This document shows positions 22,689-37,700 of a stretch of DNA of 64,000 nt, piece after piece. Position numbers and translations under genes: made by a program. The number at the start of each line of letters is the position of its first letter. The stretch's first letter is position 1. The notes below the pieces were generated by a model. The model worked only from the letters and a program-made list of their open reading frames with translations. It did not search any database and had not been told where the DNA came from. The stretch is from Paralvinella palmiformis (Eukaryota; Annelida; Polychaeta; Terebellida; Alvinellidae): assembly GCA_025642065.1 (NCBI GenBank), contig JAODUP010000092.1, positions 538,001 to 602,000 on the forward strand. Reading direction: 5' to 3'.

Positions 22689-25016
22689 CTAAAGAAAAGA
22701 TCACATATTTAAGACGTTAACTCATTAATTAATTCTGAATCACATCATGCAAGATTTGATTTCTTGCAGTGAGAAAAATAGACATTTCATGATCTCGGTT
22801 AATGGTCTTGCCAATTATCATTAACTCGCTGAATATACAATAAATGGCCCTCAGCAATCTGGATCGGAATGTGATCCTTTAAACTAAATGAAGAATACAA
22901 TATCCTGTATCTACGTGTTTCAAATATTAATATCCTTTGTTCTCTATAACAAACGAAAAGAAAAAAAATACAATCTGCTCAAGTCCCAGTGCGTATCAAC
23001 AGAACAAGTGACCTGGAGAAATTTATGTTTTGACATATTTCGAGTGTTCAATTTATGCCTCAAATTAAAGAGACTGTTGCATTACTTTGTGCCACCTCAA
23101 CAAAGTTCCCACTGCACTTAGGGCTGCAATTTTCTTTGAAATTTAGTCTCCAGTGTTAAAATAATGCAATCCTACTATTCAGTTACCACAAAATAAATTT
23201 TTTATTAGCTAATAACTTAATTAGAGAATAACGACTGAAGCTTGCTCATTATTTCAAACTAGACGAAATCGTCATGTGGCTTCAAATGTTTAAACTTAAC
23301 GAAAATATATTTTGTGTTTTCCACTACATTTCTATTTTAAATATTTATCTATCCATCAAACATGTTTTTTTTAGTTGTGGCAATTGCATCAGCAATATAT
23401 AACTGCAATGCATTTAATACTTAACAAAAATAAATAATATTATCACAGACATCGTGGCAAGTTGACAACATGACTGGCAGCCAAGTACTATAGATTTGAA
23501 CCCAAGTACTACAGATTTGTGACAAACCACGCTACCAGTTAGCCCATGGAAAATAAGTTCCATGTTTAAGTGCCATCAGGATCATTAAAATCTCTGGAAG
23601 TATTCTGATGCTTGACTACTATAAACGGTGGTATTTTTTGTCAATATATTTTATGATTGCATATAAACTACATTCCAAATTATGCACAAGGCAGGCATAC
23701 ATTTTCAGTTATTGGAAAGTTGTTTTACATTACTACAGAGGCATCAAAGGTAGATTGAAATTTATTTCGATGGCCAGCATTCACTAAAATCCATTTCAGC
23801 GTTAATTTTCAGAAATGGTTACAAACCCCCTGTCGGAATCAAGCTCATGAATCTAAAAGCCATTCCATTACAATAACTTCTACGTTGATAAACACAATTA
23901 ATCTTACATACGTTAATACGAAGATATGCTAGAAAATTGTGCGCTAGTGTTCTACTTATTTAAACATGGGCTTCTTACGCATATACCGATAACTGTTGCA
24001 TTTTGTACGTCAATACAGTCTGGCCGTGCTAAGCTTGGTAGAATATAATGCTGAAGCAAACATAATGAGGACGTGCTCGTCTCCCCAATACTTGCAACAT
24101 CTGAAGATTCTCTCTATTAAGTCGATGAAAAATCCTCATATAGATCTATAATAGGCTATTTGCCGTTGAGAAAACTTTTAACAAAGATTTAATACTTTGT
24201 ATTTGTCACAACCAAAACACTAAAACATCAACAACGTACCAAGTTCGACAAGTAACAGATTGCGAATAAGAGAAATGAAAATTTAACTGGAGCTAAGTGC
24301 ATAATAGAACGGTTTCATCTAACAGCTGTTAACCCAATCACTGCCATTCATCGCATGTAGCTCCCCCAATAAAATAGTTCCAATTACTCGTACCTCAGCT
24401 CACAGCTATTATGTGTTTTAAAAATTACACATATAATATATGTCAATATAATGACCAATATAGTTGCTGCAGCTGATGTCATTTCCGTTTTATGACTATA
24501 TGTAAAACTGCATTAAATCAGATAACTTGGTGGCATCGACATTAGCTATTTTGGCACAATTGATTATTCTAATTCCATTAACAGGATTGTTTTGCGTCGT
24601 ATATAGGAGATTAAACAAAATATTTTCAAAGGGAGAAAAAAAAACCCATCATATCATTCCAAACCCCCATCCATCACTATGATCCACACAAACTGGTTGT
24701 ATGAAGACAAAGATTGCTCTCTGTGGTCCACCAATAATGTGCTCAATGATCTACAGACAATCTGTTATGGCAGTCGGATTGTGTAAAGATTAAACACTGG
24801 AAAATAAAAACATTGACATTTCCTCTTTCATGGTGTTATTTTTCTGAAATTTTTTAATATATATATATATATATATTATAATCAGTACTGGTGCATGTGC
24901 ATATATGTGTTGTTGTAAGCATGTATTGAAATCTCTCAGTGTGGACACACACACACACACACACATCACTTCTGCAGCATTATTGAGCTACTAAATGCAT
25001 CATTTTATAAATAAAT

Positions 25017-25073
<57 letters not shown>

Positions 25074-27203
25074 TGACACTGCAGCCCTTACTAGCTCAGC
25101 TGCTGCTCTACACCCCATTACACAGGACAACATTTAGTGATGATAAATGATGATTATAATATTTTAGTTGACCTCTATTGAACAAACAATATAAATATTA
25201 CAACAATAATATGTAGACTAGCCATTGATTATTTTCAGCACCCAACAATCTCTAATGTTAAATACATTAAGCTGGGTCATGATCGGAAAATAATAAAAAT
25301 GATACGAGCCAATGACAACGCGTCACAGACAGGTGTCGGAACATTCTGTTATTGCAGAATACTGGCTAATCTTACACTAAGCAAATACGGTTTTATTTCC
25401 GAATGTTCTAGGACACTGAATGGCCTAAATTGTGCCAATGCGTCGTTAAACAACATTCATCCATCCTACGCTAAACAACATCTGGCAACCATCTTCAGCA
25501 GGTTTATTCACTAGCTGCAAAATAGATTGGACCTCTCCATCGAAACCTTCATTCCTTTATTCGAATTGGCCTCACACCTGAAGAATCTTCCGCTGCAGTT
25601 CCCATGGCGACTAACAGAAGCATCGTCAACCACTACCCGCTGTGTATCCTGCTACAGTCTGTCTGCCTCAATCCATGCGTGCCGTCCGATCCATACAGCA
25701 GTGCTCGCAAACCACGGACGTTCAGCCGTCACATCTCATGTGACACCAGGGGAACATCACATGTCCATCTCAAGTGATTATTCCGCCAGTGCCAAGTAAG
25801 ATGTAGCAGATGTGATCAGCGAGTCTATGACCAATCCTCTTATTCCCAGATTCCAGATGTATAATGTACCTTAAGTAGAGGCAGGAAGCATTCTATTGAA
25901 AACATCCTCCAATTTATTTATTCCAACAGCAGGATATCACGTCCTAATTAGACCTCATCTACAACTTGTCTCTCCTCGTACGGACATCCTCCACAACGTA
26001 CATCCTCATCTCATACAGAAATCCCGATAATTGTAATATGTATTGTTTGATAAACACGTTCCCGGCACAATGTTGGCATGTTTAAGGCTAAAATAGCGTT
26101 CAATTCACAGTAGCGTTTCAAAGTGAAATGCTAAAGGCTAAACAACGATGAGGAACCCAACGTGAGGCTGTTTAGAAAATCAATATACCTTTATTAGAGA
26201 ATAATTACAACATCAATACTAGAACAACAGTTCACCAGGCGCCTTCACACACACCCACAGAAATGACAAATCTCCAGGCTATCTGGTGAAGTGATGAGAC
26301 AGTGCATTATTATTATTATTATAAAATCAACCTCTTCATCTTTTAGTACTGACCAGCTGATGTTTGATATTTAAAGGCCACTTTGACAGGCTAAATGTGC
26401 CATGCAACCTGCAAAGGTAACGAGGTGAAGCGAAATATGGAACACCCTTCAAATATACCCATCCATAGATTTGAACTCAGCTGGTTGAGATCTGTGCCAT
26501 ATCCACGCTACCTGCTGGACGATGGAGGCCACCATGCTGATGAGTGGCTTTTATTTGTGCCAGTTAAGAAAGACGGAGACAGAGACTGACCAATCTTTAA
26601 CCTTCACTTCAGGCCGTGTTCAGTGTGTCAACTTTAACCAGTCTGATAACACTTACATCAAGACAGGCAAATTTCAAGTGGTTTTATCTATTAACCAAAT
26701 ATACGAATACTAAACAAATATGTCTTCATCACAGATACAACTATCCGTGGCTGTAAGATAAATGTACTACAACTACGCCTAATAATTCTGATTAACTACC
26801 AGATTATAATGTTCATCGTAGCTATCAATGTCATGACCTCACAGAAAACATGCTCGTGTAAAATTTGCATCGTAAACAAAATTCATCGAGAAGAAAACAA
26901 CAGTCTAATCTTCACTACTTCGTGATCAATATAATTGCTGATTACAGTACTTTTTCAATAGATAGACTTATTAATATTGAGTCATGTACATCATTCACTA
27001 TCTGACAGTGGCATTTGGTACTTGAATGAACTAACAACTTGTCCAAACCAAAGTTGTTGTTTTTACGATCCAAAGTAACAACATACGCAGCACTTCAGGG
27101 ATTATTAACTGGTGAAAGAAATGGTCTCATTATTCTGATGAAAATTTCCCTTGACAGTTCAGCTCAAATAGATTAGATTTTATTGTCATCCACCTCATCC
27201 AGG

Positions 27204-27235
<32 letters not shown>

Positions 27236-28668
27236 AGCAAATTCCCAGGCTATCAGGTGAAGATGTGATCAGACAATGTATTATTACGAAGTGTAATTTG
27301 TTTTCGAAAGTTAGACCAAATTATTCAATCCAGTTATCACAAAATCTAGCCTCCATCTTGCTATTTATGCTCAACATTAGGCGTATCACCAGAAAGCTGT
27401 TTCAGACATTTTCCACCGAAATATGACAAGACTATTAATTCCTGTTTGGTTGCAGCTACAAAAACACTGACTGTAATTAGTGCCAGAATTTTAGATGGTA
27501 AGAATCTTTGTAAACATCACATTCTGAGTCAATAAGACAACGATTATTAGTGCCTCTCACTGTTGTAAGTCGATAAATATTACGACACTATTTCTGGATA
27601 TATGAATAGAGAGATAATCTCTAATCATCAATATGACATTTGAATGTTGCGAGCATCATGCATTTTAATCATTTAGGTTTCTGGAACTCACTGAGAAGAT
27701 TAGAAAATCATTAGATGATGGCCAGTTTAACTAATAAATAAATAAAAATGCAAAAAGTTAAACTTTATGCTTCGGCTTTTGCTAGATTTAAATCATAAAT
27801 CATAATGCCTCAACTGACATCCAGTGAGAGTGAGGGCAGATAGCCCAGTGGTTAGAATATTGCTAGCAAAAACACAGATTGCGGGTTTGAACCTGGGTCA
27901 TAGCTGGGTGTGTGGATTGTTTCCCCAAACGTCACCCTCTGCCACATGTCCCAGTTGTGACCATTGCTGATGATAATGATGATGATTGATGTTTTATGGC
28001 CATTTTTGTGCACACGGCAGGCTAAATGGGCTGAGCAACCTTCAACAGTAATGAAGCGAAGTCAAAGATGAAACACCCTTCAGATATGCCCACACTGCGA
28101 GGCTGAACTAACCAATAAATCGGTGGCTGACAATGGCCAGTGTTCTTCCACATACAAACAATATGGAGCTCATGCATGGAATAGCCAACTATATTTCAAT
28201 GTGAAACGAGTGAGTGGTTTGCATAGGCTTGTGGTGTGGTGCAACTTCCAGTTGGGATCCAACAAACACAAGTCCGATTCAAACCCACATCCTAGTGGTT
28301 TATGGGCCAATGATCTGTTGGAGACCGATTATTGCTCATCAAATTATTTACCTATTTCCATATTAACAGGATGATCTCCATCACGTTGTCATTTATGTTG
28401 CTTCATGCCAAGAAGGAAATTATCAGTGGAAAAAGCTAAATGAACGAGCATTTCAAATAGTACTGGGGTGTGCTGCTCCCAGATGAAATGACAAGATCAG
28501 GCTGAAGCCATTATTGACAATTAAAACATCACACCAACATGAAGGCATCAATGATTTTCAATCCCATGACTTGGATGTGATGTTTTGCAGTGCACTATCA
28601 ACTGTGCTTTAGAATGCCCGCAACAAACAGACAGAGCTGCCATCAATCATGTGACCCGACACAGCATC

Positions 28669-28708
<40 letters not shown>

Positions 28709-31700
28709 TGGAAGATGATGATGATTGGTGTTCTATGGACAATTTTGTGCACATGGTAGGCCAAATGGGCCAAGCGACCTCCAAAGGTAATGAAACGAAG
28801 TCAAAGATGAAACAACCTTCAGATTTCCCTACGCCGAGATTCAAAGACAGGTTGTGGTGATCTGTGGTCCAACACTATATATACGCTGGATACAATCAGC
28901 AATAATATGTGATGATACGTTGACCCAAGAGAGCTACCTCAACTGCTGACACATTTCACTGATGAGGATAATGTCTGAGATAGTATTACAATTTACAAAA
29001 GTCAATCCTGAATGGTGTGAATTGTCTCTGAGAACAGGGTAAACCAAATCAGAGGTGATACATTATACGAAATAATTCTCAAGCAGCAACGATAGAGATC
29101 AGTTAATATTAAATGAACTTAATCACTATTTTATTGTATTATAACATTTCTACAGAGAAAAGACATTTGGGGCAATTAAAATAATTATTATAATAACTGC
29201 AAAACATATAGTCATGTAAACAAAGTGGTCAAATAAACAATCTATCGTGGTACAACTTACGTAAGTGTTGTCAAAGTGACATCGAGCTGTATCCTTGAAT
29301 GCATTAGGAACGTGGAAGTCCATTGGACACTGGTTTATGTCTAACAAGTCGAGTCTGACATCAACACGCACAACGCCCCTGATTGATAAAAATAGTATGT
29401 TTATGTAAGCTGGTTTGATAAAACAGCAGTAGTACTATTTAGGATATTACTGTGCAAGTGCATCGACAAGTACACGTGTGTGTGTGCGTGGAATAAAATT
29501 TTAAGAATAAAAAGAGTATGTTGTGATGACTTACTTGAATTCTATTGCAGAACCGATGGAATTCAAACCAAAGAAGGGCACAGAATACGTAAGAATCCAG
29601 TCATTGATGAACCCCTGACACTCAAAATATGGTGCTGACCACCATCCGTCTTCTTCCTTTGGTGCATAAAAATACTGCGGATAGAGCTCAAACTTCTTTA
29701 GACTAGTGCCAGCCAGATCTGACCGGATCATGGCACGTTCCGTGAACTTATCGAGGCCATACGTGTTTGACTGCCATCTCTCTTTGACGTTTTTAAACCA
29801 CGGTTCATCCAGATAATGCGTAGGGAAGCCAGCAAAATCGATTGCGCGAAAATGCGTGTTGGCACGATCTGCCTCCTCTCCCTCATCTTCTTTCTCATAA
29901 CGGTAGGCATAGGGTCCAAAGAACTGCCGCGTTCGGCCACCGGGACCTATGAACTTATCAACATCGTAAAACAGACCACTCCCTCGGATTCGCAGGTCAC
30001 CCATCACATTGGCTACGACTTCGCCGAAGAGTTGTTCTATATTGAGCAGACGGTCACCCCGAAGATTACCATACTCCTCATACATGTCAATATTCTGCAT
30101 GAAGTTGCTGAGGAAGTGTGACAGACGGAGAGCAGTCCTGGCCTGCGCCGAGAACTGTTTTTCGACGCCATACGCGACGTCGCCTGGTAACATTAACTCT
30201 TCGGGCTTCTTCCTGGCACAGTTCTCTGAATTAACGCTATCCTTCTTGGCAAAGATCTCCAACATTCTATCATAGGCCTTATCATCCCATGTACTGTAAC
30301 CGGTATGACTCGTTTGTCTCTTCCGACGATGCAGACTCTCGGTGTCCCTCCTGTATCTGGGCACAAAACGATTCTTTTTTAGTTTCTTGACGGGAGTCAT
30401 ATCGGCAAACGACCGACGAGGGATATATTGCACTCGGCCCTCTTTCTTCTCAGTGAGGCCAAGATTACGGAGGAATCTCAGCTTCTTGCTGAGGATCTGG
30501 GAGTGGGATGGTCGCCGCTTCTTGATGATGATATTTGTCCTGCGGACGAAGTCCGGCTGCGGCTCGGGCTTTATCACGATCGGATCTCCTTCCCGCAGTG
30601 AACGTTTCCTCCTGCCAAGATTTTCGCGGTCGATTACGTTGTAATCGGGAGCTGTCTCATTGTTGTCGATCCGAGGTATTACATACTTCACTGGAATAAT
30701 TAATGAGAGTGACTAATAAGATCCAATCGACAACAGTAACAGTAACTTCTATACACTGAAAATATATTCAGACAAACGAGGATCGATGTTTCAAGGCCAC
30801 TTTTGTGCATAAGGTAGGCTACTCGAGCTGAGTGGCTCCAGAGGTAATGAAACGAAGTCAAAGAAGAAACATTCTTCAGATATGTCCACGCTGAGATTCG
30901 AACTCGGGTTATTGAGCAAAATGAGATTTGTATATCTTACCACCAGTCAACCCTGAACCCTGAAAATATTCCACATAAACAAATAACTTGATTGATTCAA
31001 TCAGATAGGGCACCTTCATGGCCTAACTGGTAGCACGGTTGGCCGCATCTATAGCACCTGAGTTCAAAACCCATCTTTGGGCTTTATCAGAAGTGTATTT
31101 CATCTTTCACTCCACCTCATAGCACTTGGAGGTTGTGCAGCCCATTTAGCCTACCTTGTGCACAAAAGTGGCCGTAAAACAGCAACATTTACATTTGATT
31201 CAATTAGAATCCCATCCTGTAAGACTACACTATACTGCTCGAACTATTCTGCTATAAGAATTCCCAATATACCGAACAAATCTAACAATTAATTTTTTTC
31301 AAATATTATCTACAATAGCAATATTTTTCACCACATGTACTGTAATATGTATCCAGTCACTGCTAAGTGATCCAATAATAGTAAATAATATGTTTTATGA
31401 AGGTGCGAGCCCTGCAGAAGGTAACACATCTACAACGTGTACAGTATGCGGACACATCTGATATCACGACTATGCAGTGAAATTCGCCAAAGATTATTAT
31501 ACTTACACTCGATTGGGATACAATTGAAGCCTTCTTTATACTCGTCTTCAGTCGCGCTCTCGATCTCTATCCCCATAAATGGTCCTTGCTGCCAAGGAGG
31601 CAGTCTGTATCCCGGCTTACACCAGCACTGATAGCCACCTCGTCTGAAGCCCCAACCATACAATGGCTCACACTGTCAAAATGAAACAAAATCAAAGTAA

Positions 31701-34700
31701 GGATGGATGGATGAATGTTGTTTAACGATGCATCGGCACAATTTAGGGCATTCTGAGTCTTTGAATTTAAAAAAAGAACAAAAGTAAGATTGATACTAAA
31801 TGCAGTCGCATTTTATTTACGTGGACTGATTTAAACCACAAAAAAAAAAGGAAATACACAAGTTAATAATATATTCCTGATGATTATTATGCAAACATGT
31901 AATTATTATTGTCTGACTCGCGATAACAAATTCTATTTAGAATCAGATGTTATTTATGACACATAGAATTCGGAAATAGTTGGTTATTTAGTTTCAAGTC
32001 GGGCAACCACAAATCATTCAAGTACACAGTGTTCACGAGTGATGTTGAACTGGAGTAATTTGTAAAATTATCTGATGTTCGAAGGCCCTGCATTCTCATG
32101 GAGATTAGGAACTGATGCGCAGTCTCGACATTTGGCCGAGATAGGCAATTAAAAAAAATTAAATGTTTTCTCATAACTTCTGCCTAATACTACTATTTAG
32201 AGAATTGAGTGAAAACTTGAAACTATTGTGTAACTTATCAGTAGATCTTTGTAATGACCGATTTTACAATATCTGACAATTATTTTTGACACTGTGCATT
32301 GTTATACTTTAATAAGAATAAAACTGTAGCTAAAATGCTGAGGACCTTTCCTCCAGTCACTCACAATTAAATTTGTTCCTAGGCCTATAATTTAAAATTA
32401 GCTCTCACTAATATTCCCCATTAAATATGGCATCTGTATATGAAATGCTCCTTTTTTATTTTGAATGCAATGTATAAAGTTAGTTATAATACATTTTTTT
32501 CTTCAGATTAATACACTTTATGCAGATTTGCTAATCAATATTTGTATGTAAATGATCTGTTAGCTTTCTAGAAGTATGTATTTGTGATTTAGTTAGTGAT
32601 TTGCTGTATGCCTACAACCCGATCGAAGTATAAGGATATATTGTCCCATGGAGGAATTTCCTATTTCAGCATTGGGTATTATAGTGTCATCCGGATAAAT
32701 TATGATAGTGTGCAGCATCCAAGTGGACTATGTGGCGTCAACAATCAGGTTAAAATGTCTGAATAGGTAAAACACTGTGGTCTTGATGCCATTAGATCCT
32801 GGGGAATAAAATTCATCTTGGGGGGACACTGGATCTCTTTACACCGGGCTTCAATGTGGACAACAAAACAATAATATTGTGTTCATACGATGAAAACTCA
32901 TCATGTAGATGCAGTTAATCCCGAGACCTTAAATTCTTATATAGTTATATAAAAGTCAACATTGATTCCACCAGTGTATACTTAATTAAAGGAGTGGGAA
33001 GCCTCAAATTATACCAAAATTACTCCATAGAATTTACCAATCCATTCCCTGGCCATAACATATCACAAACATTTATTGCAAACACACGCCAGATGTCATT
33101 ACCGTTCACGATGATACTGACAAAATTAAAACAATGTTTTTCGGCGTTAAACTGTTACAGTATCTCCGATGAGATTCATTTCTTCGTGGTTCTACATAAA
33201 ATATACACGGTGTTCAATTTCCTGACACCCACCCACCATCATACATAGATTTGTTTCTAGTCTACCAACCATCAATAATTTTTCTATGGCTCAGATCCCA
33301 TCACGCACGTATTATTAATAAAATTGCCACCCGTGACCCCCATATAGTTATAACTGGAATAGCCCTGAGCATAAAATTGACTGGAATATTTCATTACTGT
33401 TGAAAATATGGACAGATCACAGGGTTGTAAATAAATTTTTATATTTTCCGGCTGGCATGATGTATAATTCAAATGAGGCAAGACATCAGACTGATGTCAA
33501 TGCATAAAGTTAAAACCTAATTATTGTCAGAATACTACTACTGTTGTACGAGATGTAGTTGTTCCCCGAGCATTACTGGAGCACCATATTGATTTAGCCA
33601 CGTTCGTTCACACGCTATTAATTAATTATAGTACTGCTCAACATCATCTGGCCATTACCAACCGTTCAACCACCACAACGACAATTTTAAACGATCAGTG
33701 ATCCATCGTATCACATGACATCACCAGCCTATTTTTGAAGTCTCCGGCCAACAAATGTTACCGACAGATTATCGGAGAGATTATTAGTCGAGCTTCAACA
33801 GCTGTATGATCTGCCCCGATATAATGGATACAACTATAAGTCGACAACATATGGCATCGTGTATAAAGATCTTACCGGCCAAAGCTACTCGGCGTACCGT
33901 AATCTTGAACACACGCCATATGTCTGCCATAGACAATGAAGCATGATGGTTCAGTGGCTAGAGACTAGAATCAAAACACTCCACGGTTCAAATTCTACTA
34001 TCTCCCGGCCTTAAAACGACTAGTTACATTAGAATTAGTGTTTATCATCCATTTTCCAAATATGTGTGTAAGTGCATCTCCTTGGACTACCAACTGGTAG
34101 TGCAGTTGAACAAAAACATCAGCATACAGGTTCAAATCCTGGCATAGCTATGTCTGGAGGAGCTTATTTCATCTTACACTTTGCCCCACATGACTATACT
34201 AACCATGTATACTGTTTAAAAATAAATCCTATCATAATCTATGGAGGTCTTTTTAGTTTATGATGAGCACAAAAGTGATCATAAACAAGAAACGTATGTA
34301 CACAATATATATATATATATAATTTCTATAAAAAAATATATACATATAATATTACTGCCTGGATGAGGACAACCCCCCCCCTCCCCATTTAGCTACTGAT
34401 AATAGAATTCTATGACTGTTAAAGGTATACCTATGTGGATATTTGTCAATTCTGATCTATATAACGTAGCAAAATCAATTGCTTTTTGTTTACTAAATTT
34501 ATATTAATTTATTTGGCACAATGATTGCCACTTTTGTTCACATGGTGGGCTAAATGATAATGATTTACGGCCACTTTTGTTCACATGGTGGGCTAAATGG
34601 GCCGAGTGACCTCCAAATGATGATGATTTATGGCCACTTTTGTTCACATGGTGGGCTAAATGGGCCGAGTGACCTCCAAATGATGATGATTTACGGCCAC

Positions 34701-37700
34701 TTTTGTGCACATGGTAGACTAAATGGGCCGAGCGACCTCCAAAGGTAATGAAGCGAAGTCAAAGATGAAACAACCTTCAGATATGCCCACGCCGAGATTC
34801 GAACTCAGGTGGTAGTGATCTTTGGTCCAACATGCTACCAGTTAGATCACCTTTATCTGACACAGGATATCTAGGCAGTATCAGATCTCTCTATATTTTT
34901 GTATTCTTTCTGGAATAAACCAGTAACTTCCGCCATCACGGATGTAACAGATTTTTGAGGAATGAAACAAACCCCATTGTCTCCCATCAATAAGCCATAA
35001 GTACGCTGCATCAATATAATATTGCTTAGTGAGAGATCACAAAGGATGACACCAAATTTTAATACGTTATTATTATAAATACTAGTTATCTGATAGCGAG
35101 CTTCAATTATATGTTCCTGTCTGGATGCGCAACATCAGAGAAATATATTACCACATTAAGCACGTGGAGCTATTAATGTGCCACACCATCAAAACTACAA
35201 CAAACCACAACATTCATACCAGAGACACAACTGTGACCAGACTCAGATTACAGATAAAATGCCCCAGAGCGACCAAAAATCTTTATACGTCAGTATTATA
35301 CGATGATGTATCATTATTATGAACGCCGCAAGATTGAACCATAATATACTATACAAGACGGATAACTTTATGTCAAAAACCATGGATTAATCTAGGGTTT
35401 GTGACGACATGTCATAAACAGGTTTATGACAGTTTATCATATGATAGTGTCATAAACTGTCAAAAGCATTTTTTATAAATATAAATAGCCATTTTTTATA
35501 TATATCTGAAAAGCAGTTTTGAGAATGGCTTAAATTATTAATATGTTAATATTAAAAGTAAAATTATTATACAATAAGTTAGGGCCTCATTATCAGACTA
35601 TGGTAATCATACACTGGTATTGTTTGTAGCCAACATCAGTTGAGCTGATTAGTCTGCCATTTGTTTCTAGAGCTTAGGAGGCATTCTTAATTTACTTGAA
35701 CTATTCATTCATTGGATGACAGGCGAGACACAGCCCTCTTGGATTGGTGTTGATCTGTGGATGACCATGCACGCAGTGACTTCACTTAATGATTCCTCAA
35801 CGTGGCAAGAGCTCAAGATATCTCCTACCAGGCACAGGGTTAATTCAATTCCGTAATTGCTTTTTTGTGTTTAAAAGTACCTACGTCAAAAGTAGTACGT
35901 AAAAATGGAATTAGGATTGATAAATTTTATGTGGAATTGTTGTACGCTACCGTGATTCGATTAATCCATCTTATAGCTTTCACGTTAAATAATAGCTACA
36001 CATGGTTAGCTTCACGAGCCAAGCTGGTATTTCGTCACAGGATCCTCCAATCACTTTGTGATTTAGATTATTGATGATTGACGTATCAAATGGACTGATT
36101 CAATGGTACGTGTTTAAAAGATGTGAGAGTCTGTTATGGTTACTGAATAAAATATACCTCCAAATTATTTCTGTTAATGTTGAATTGGAAAAAATGTAGA
36201 CGAGACCATATTATTTTACATCCGTGTTTGTAATATACAAATATATTAATTCTGATATAATGATAATCCACAACTGGTTCTAACCAAAATAGATCAAAAG
36301 TGAGATTTAAATAATTTAAATCACAAAATATAGTGAATTAAAGGGTTTACAACAGTTTATGACATCATACAGGTATTTATGACAGGTTTATGACATGACA
36401 GTGTCATAAACACAACTATGATATATATATATATATTTATATATATAATGAAATATCAGTCAAAGAAATGATATGACATAAATGTATAATGATAATAAAA
36501 ATAACCTAAATCCCCACAATAATATTCACAAAACATACTTGATATCACAGATATAAGGAAATAATCCAAATTACTGCTTCCTGAAGTATGGTGGGAAAGA
36601 GAAAAGTCACATACTCTGATGACAACACGCACAAGAATCATGTAGCCATCTCCAGCTCCCCAAGCTCAATTTTCCAACTAACCCAATTGTCAGGTCATTC
36701 ATATAAATTCGACAGCTCAGTAGACACTTCGTGTTACAAGATTACAAAACAAACATCATAAGGTATTTCGATGCGCAGTTTTCTTCGTCCATTTCGGTAA
36801 CATACGAGGCTGTTCGGACTAACTATGCTCAATAATTGCAATATTCGTAAATATGCGTTTGTTCCAAAATAATATGCTTGGGTGACACTTGTTTACATTG
36901 TTATAACCAGATCATACAAACAATATATACCTATTAATGTCAGACTTCAGATTGGCAAGTTACAGCCAATTACCAACACTGTCAACTGGATTTTTTAATT
37001 GTGGTTGATCGAGTTCATATTTTTATTTATTAATTTTTATGTCATGTATCACTTGTGTATTATTTCTGAAATTCTAAAATAAAAGTGAACTGTTCCCTTA
37101 ATATACTTAGAGATGATATCATGACGAACTGTTGGGGACCAGAGGACATTCGTATATATCAATGTGTAAAGTATCTGATATTTCCTGAGCAGCGATCCAT
37201 GACAACTTTTATATGGAGAGAGCAGCCCCCTAGTGCATACCACAGATACATTACCTCGGGCACATTTGAGTCAATTGAGGAACACGACCTAGAGAATCAC
37301 CAAAACCTGATGGGCCGGTTTTATCTAAGAGTTGGGCCAACTCTGAGATTAAACAGACTACTCACTCACTCACTCACTACTGTTAATAGCAGGTTTCTTG
37401 TGATGTATTACAAAAATTGAATTTAGACAAACAAACACAGCCTACTCGCAGATAATGCAACTCTGTGTATGACACATGATTGATCTTGTAGATTTTAATA
37501 CTGGACACACTTTGGACATATGCGGAATCAGGATTTGAACCCTTGGTTGCAGGTATATAGTACACAGCACTACCAACTGTAGAACTAGAAGCACTAATCT
37601 ACAGCTGGATTTTCTTTGGTATCTGATGATCATTCTGATATTTCCATTGTACAAACGTCACACATATACTGTGCCAGATCCAAACCGAACATGATGTTTA

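Larger units (their letters stand above)
22700..29260. other. Receptor intron 5
   Basis: No exon was recognised in this 6.6-kb intron. It holds long TA repeats (24858-24878, 25018-25072, 28672-28706), CA repeats (24950-24966, 27203-27235), SINE-A copies (26351-26530, 27963-28105, 28716-28875) and a SINE-D copy (27835-27965). The rest is AT-rich unique sequence. Confidence 0.6.
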
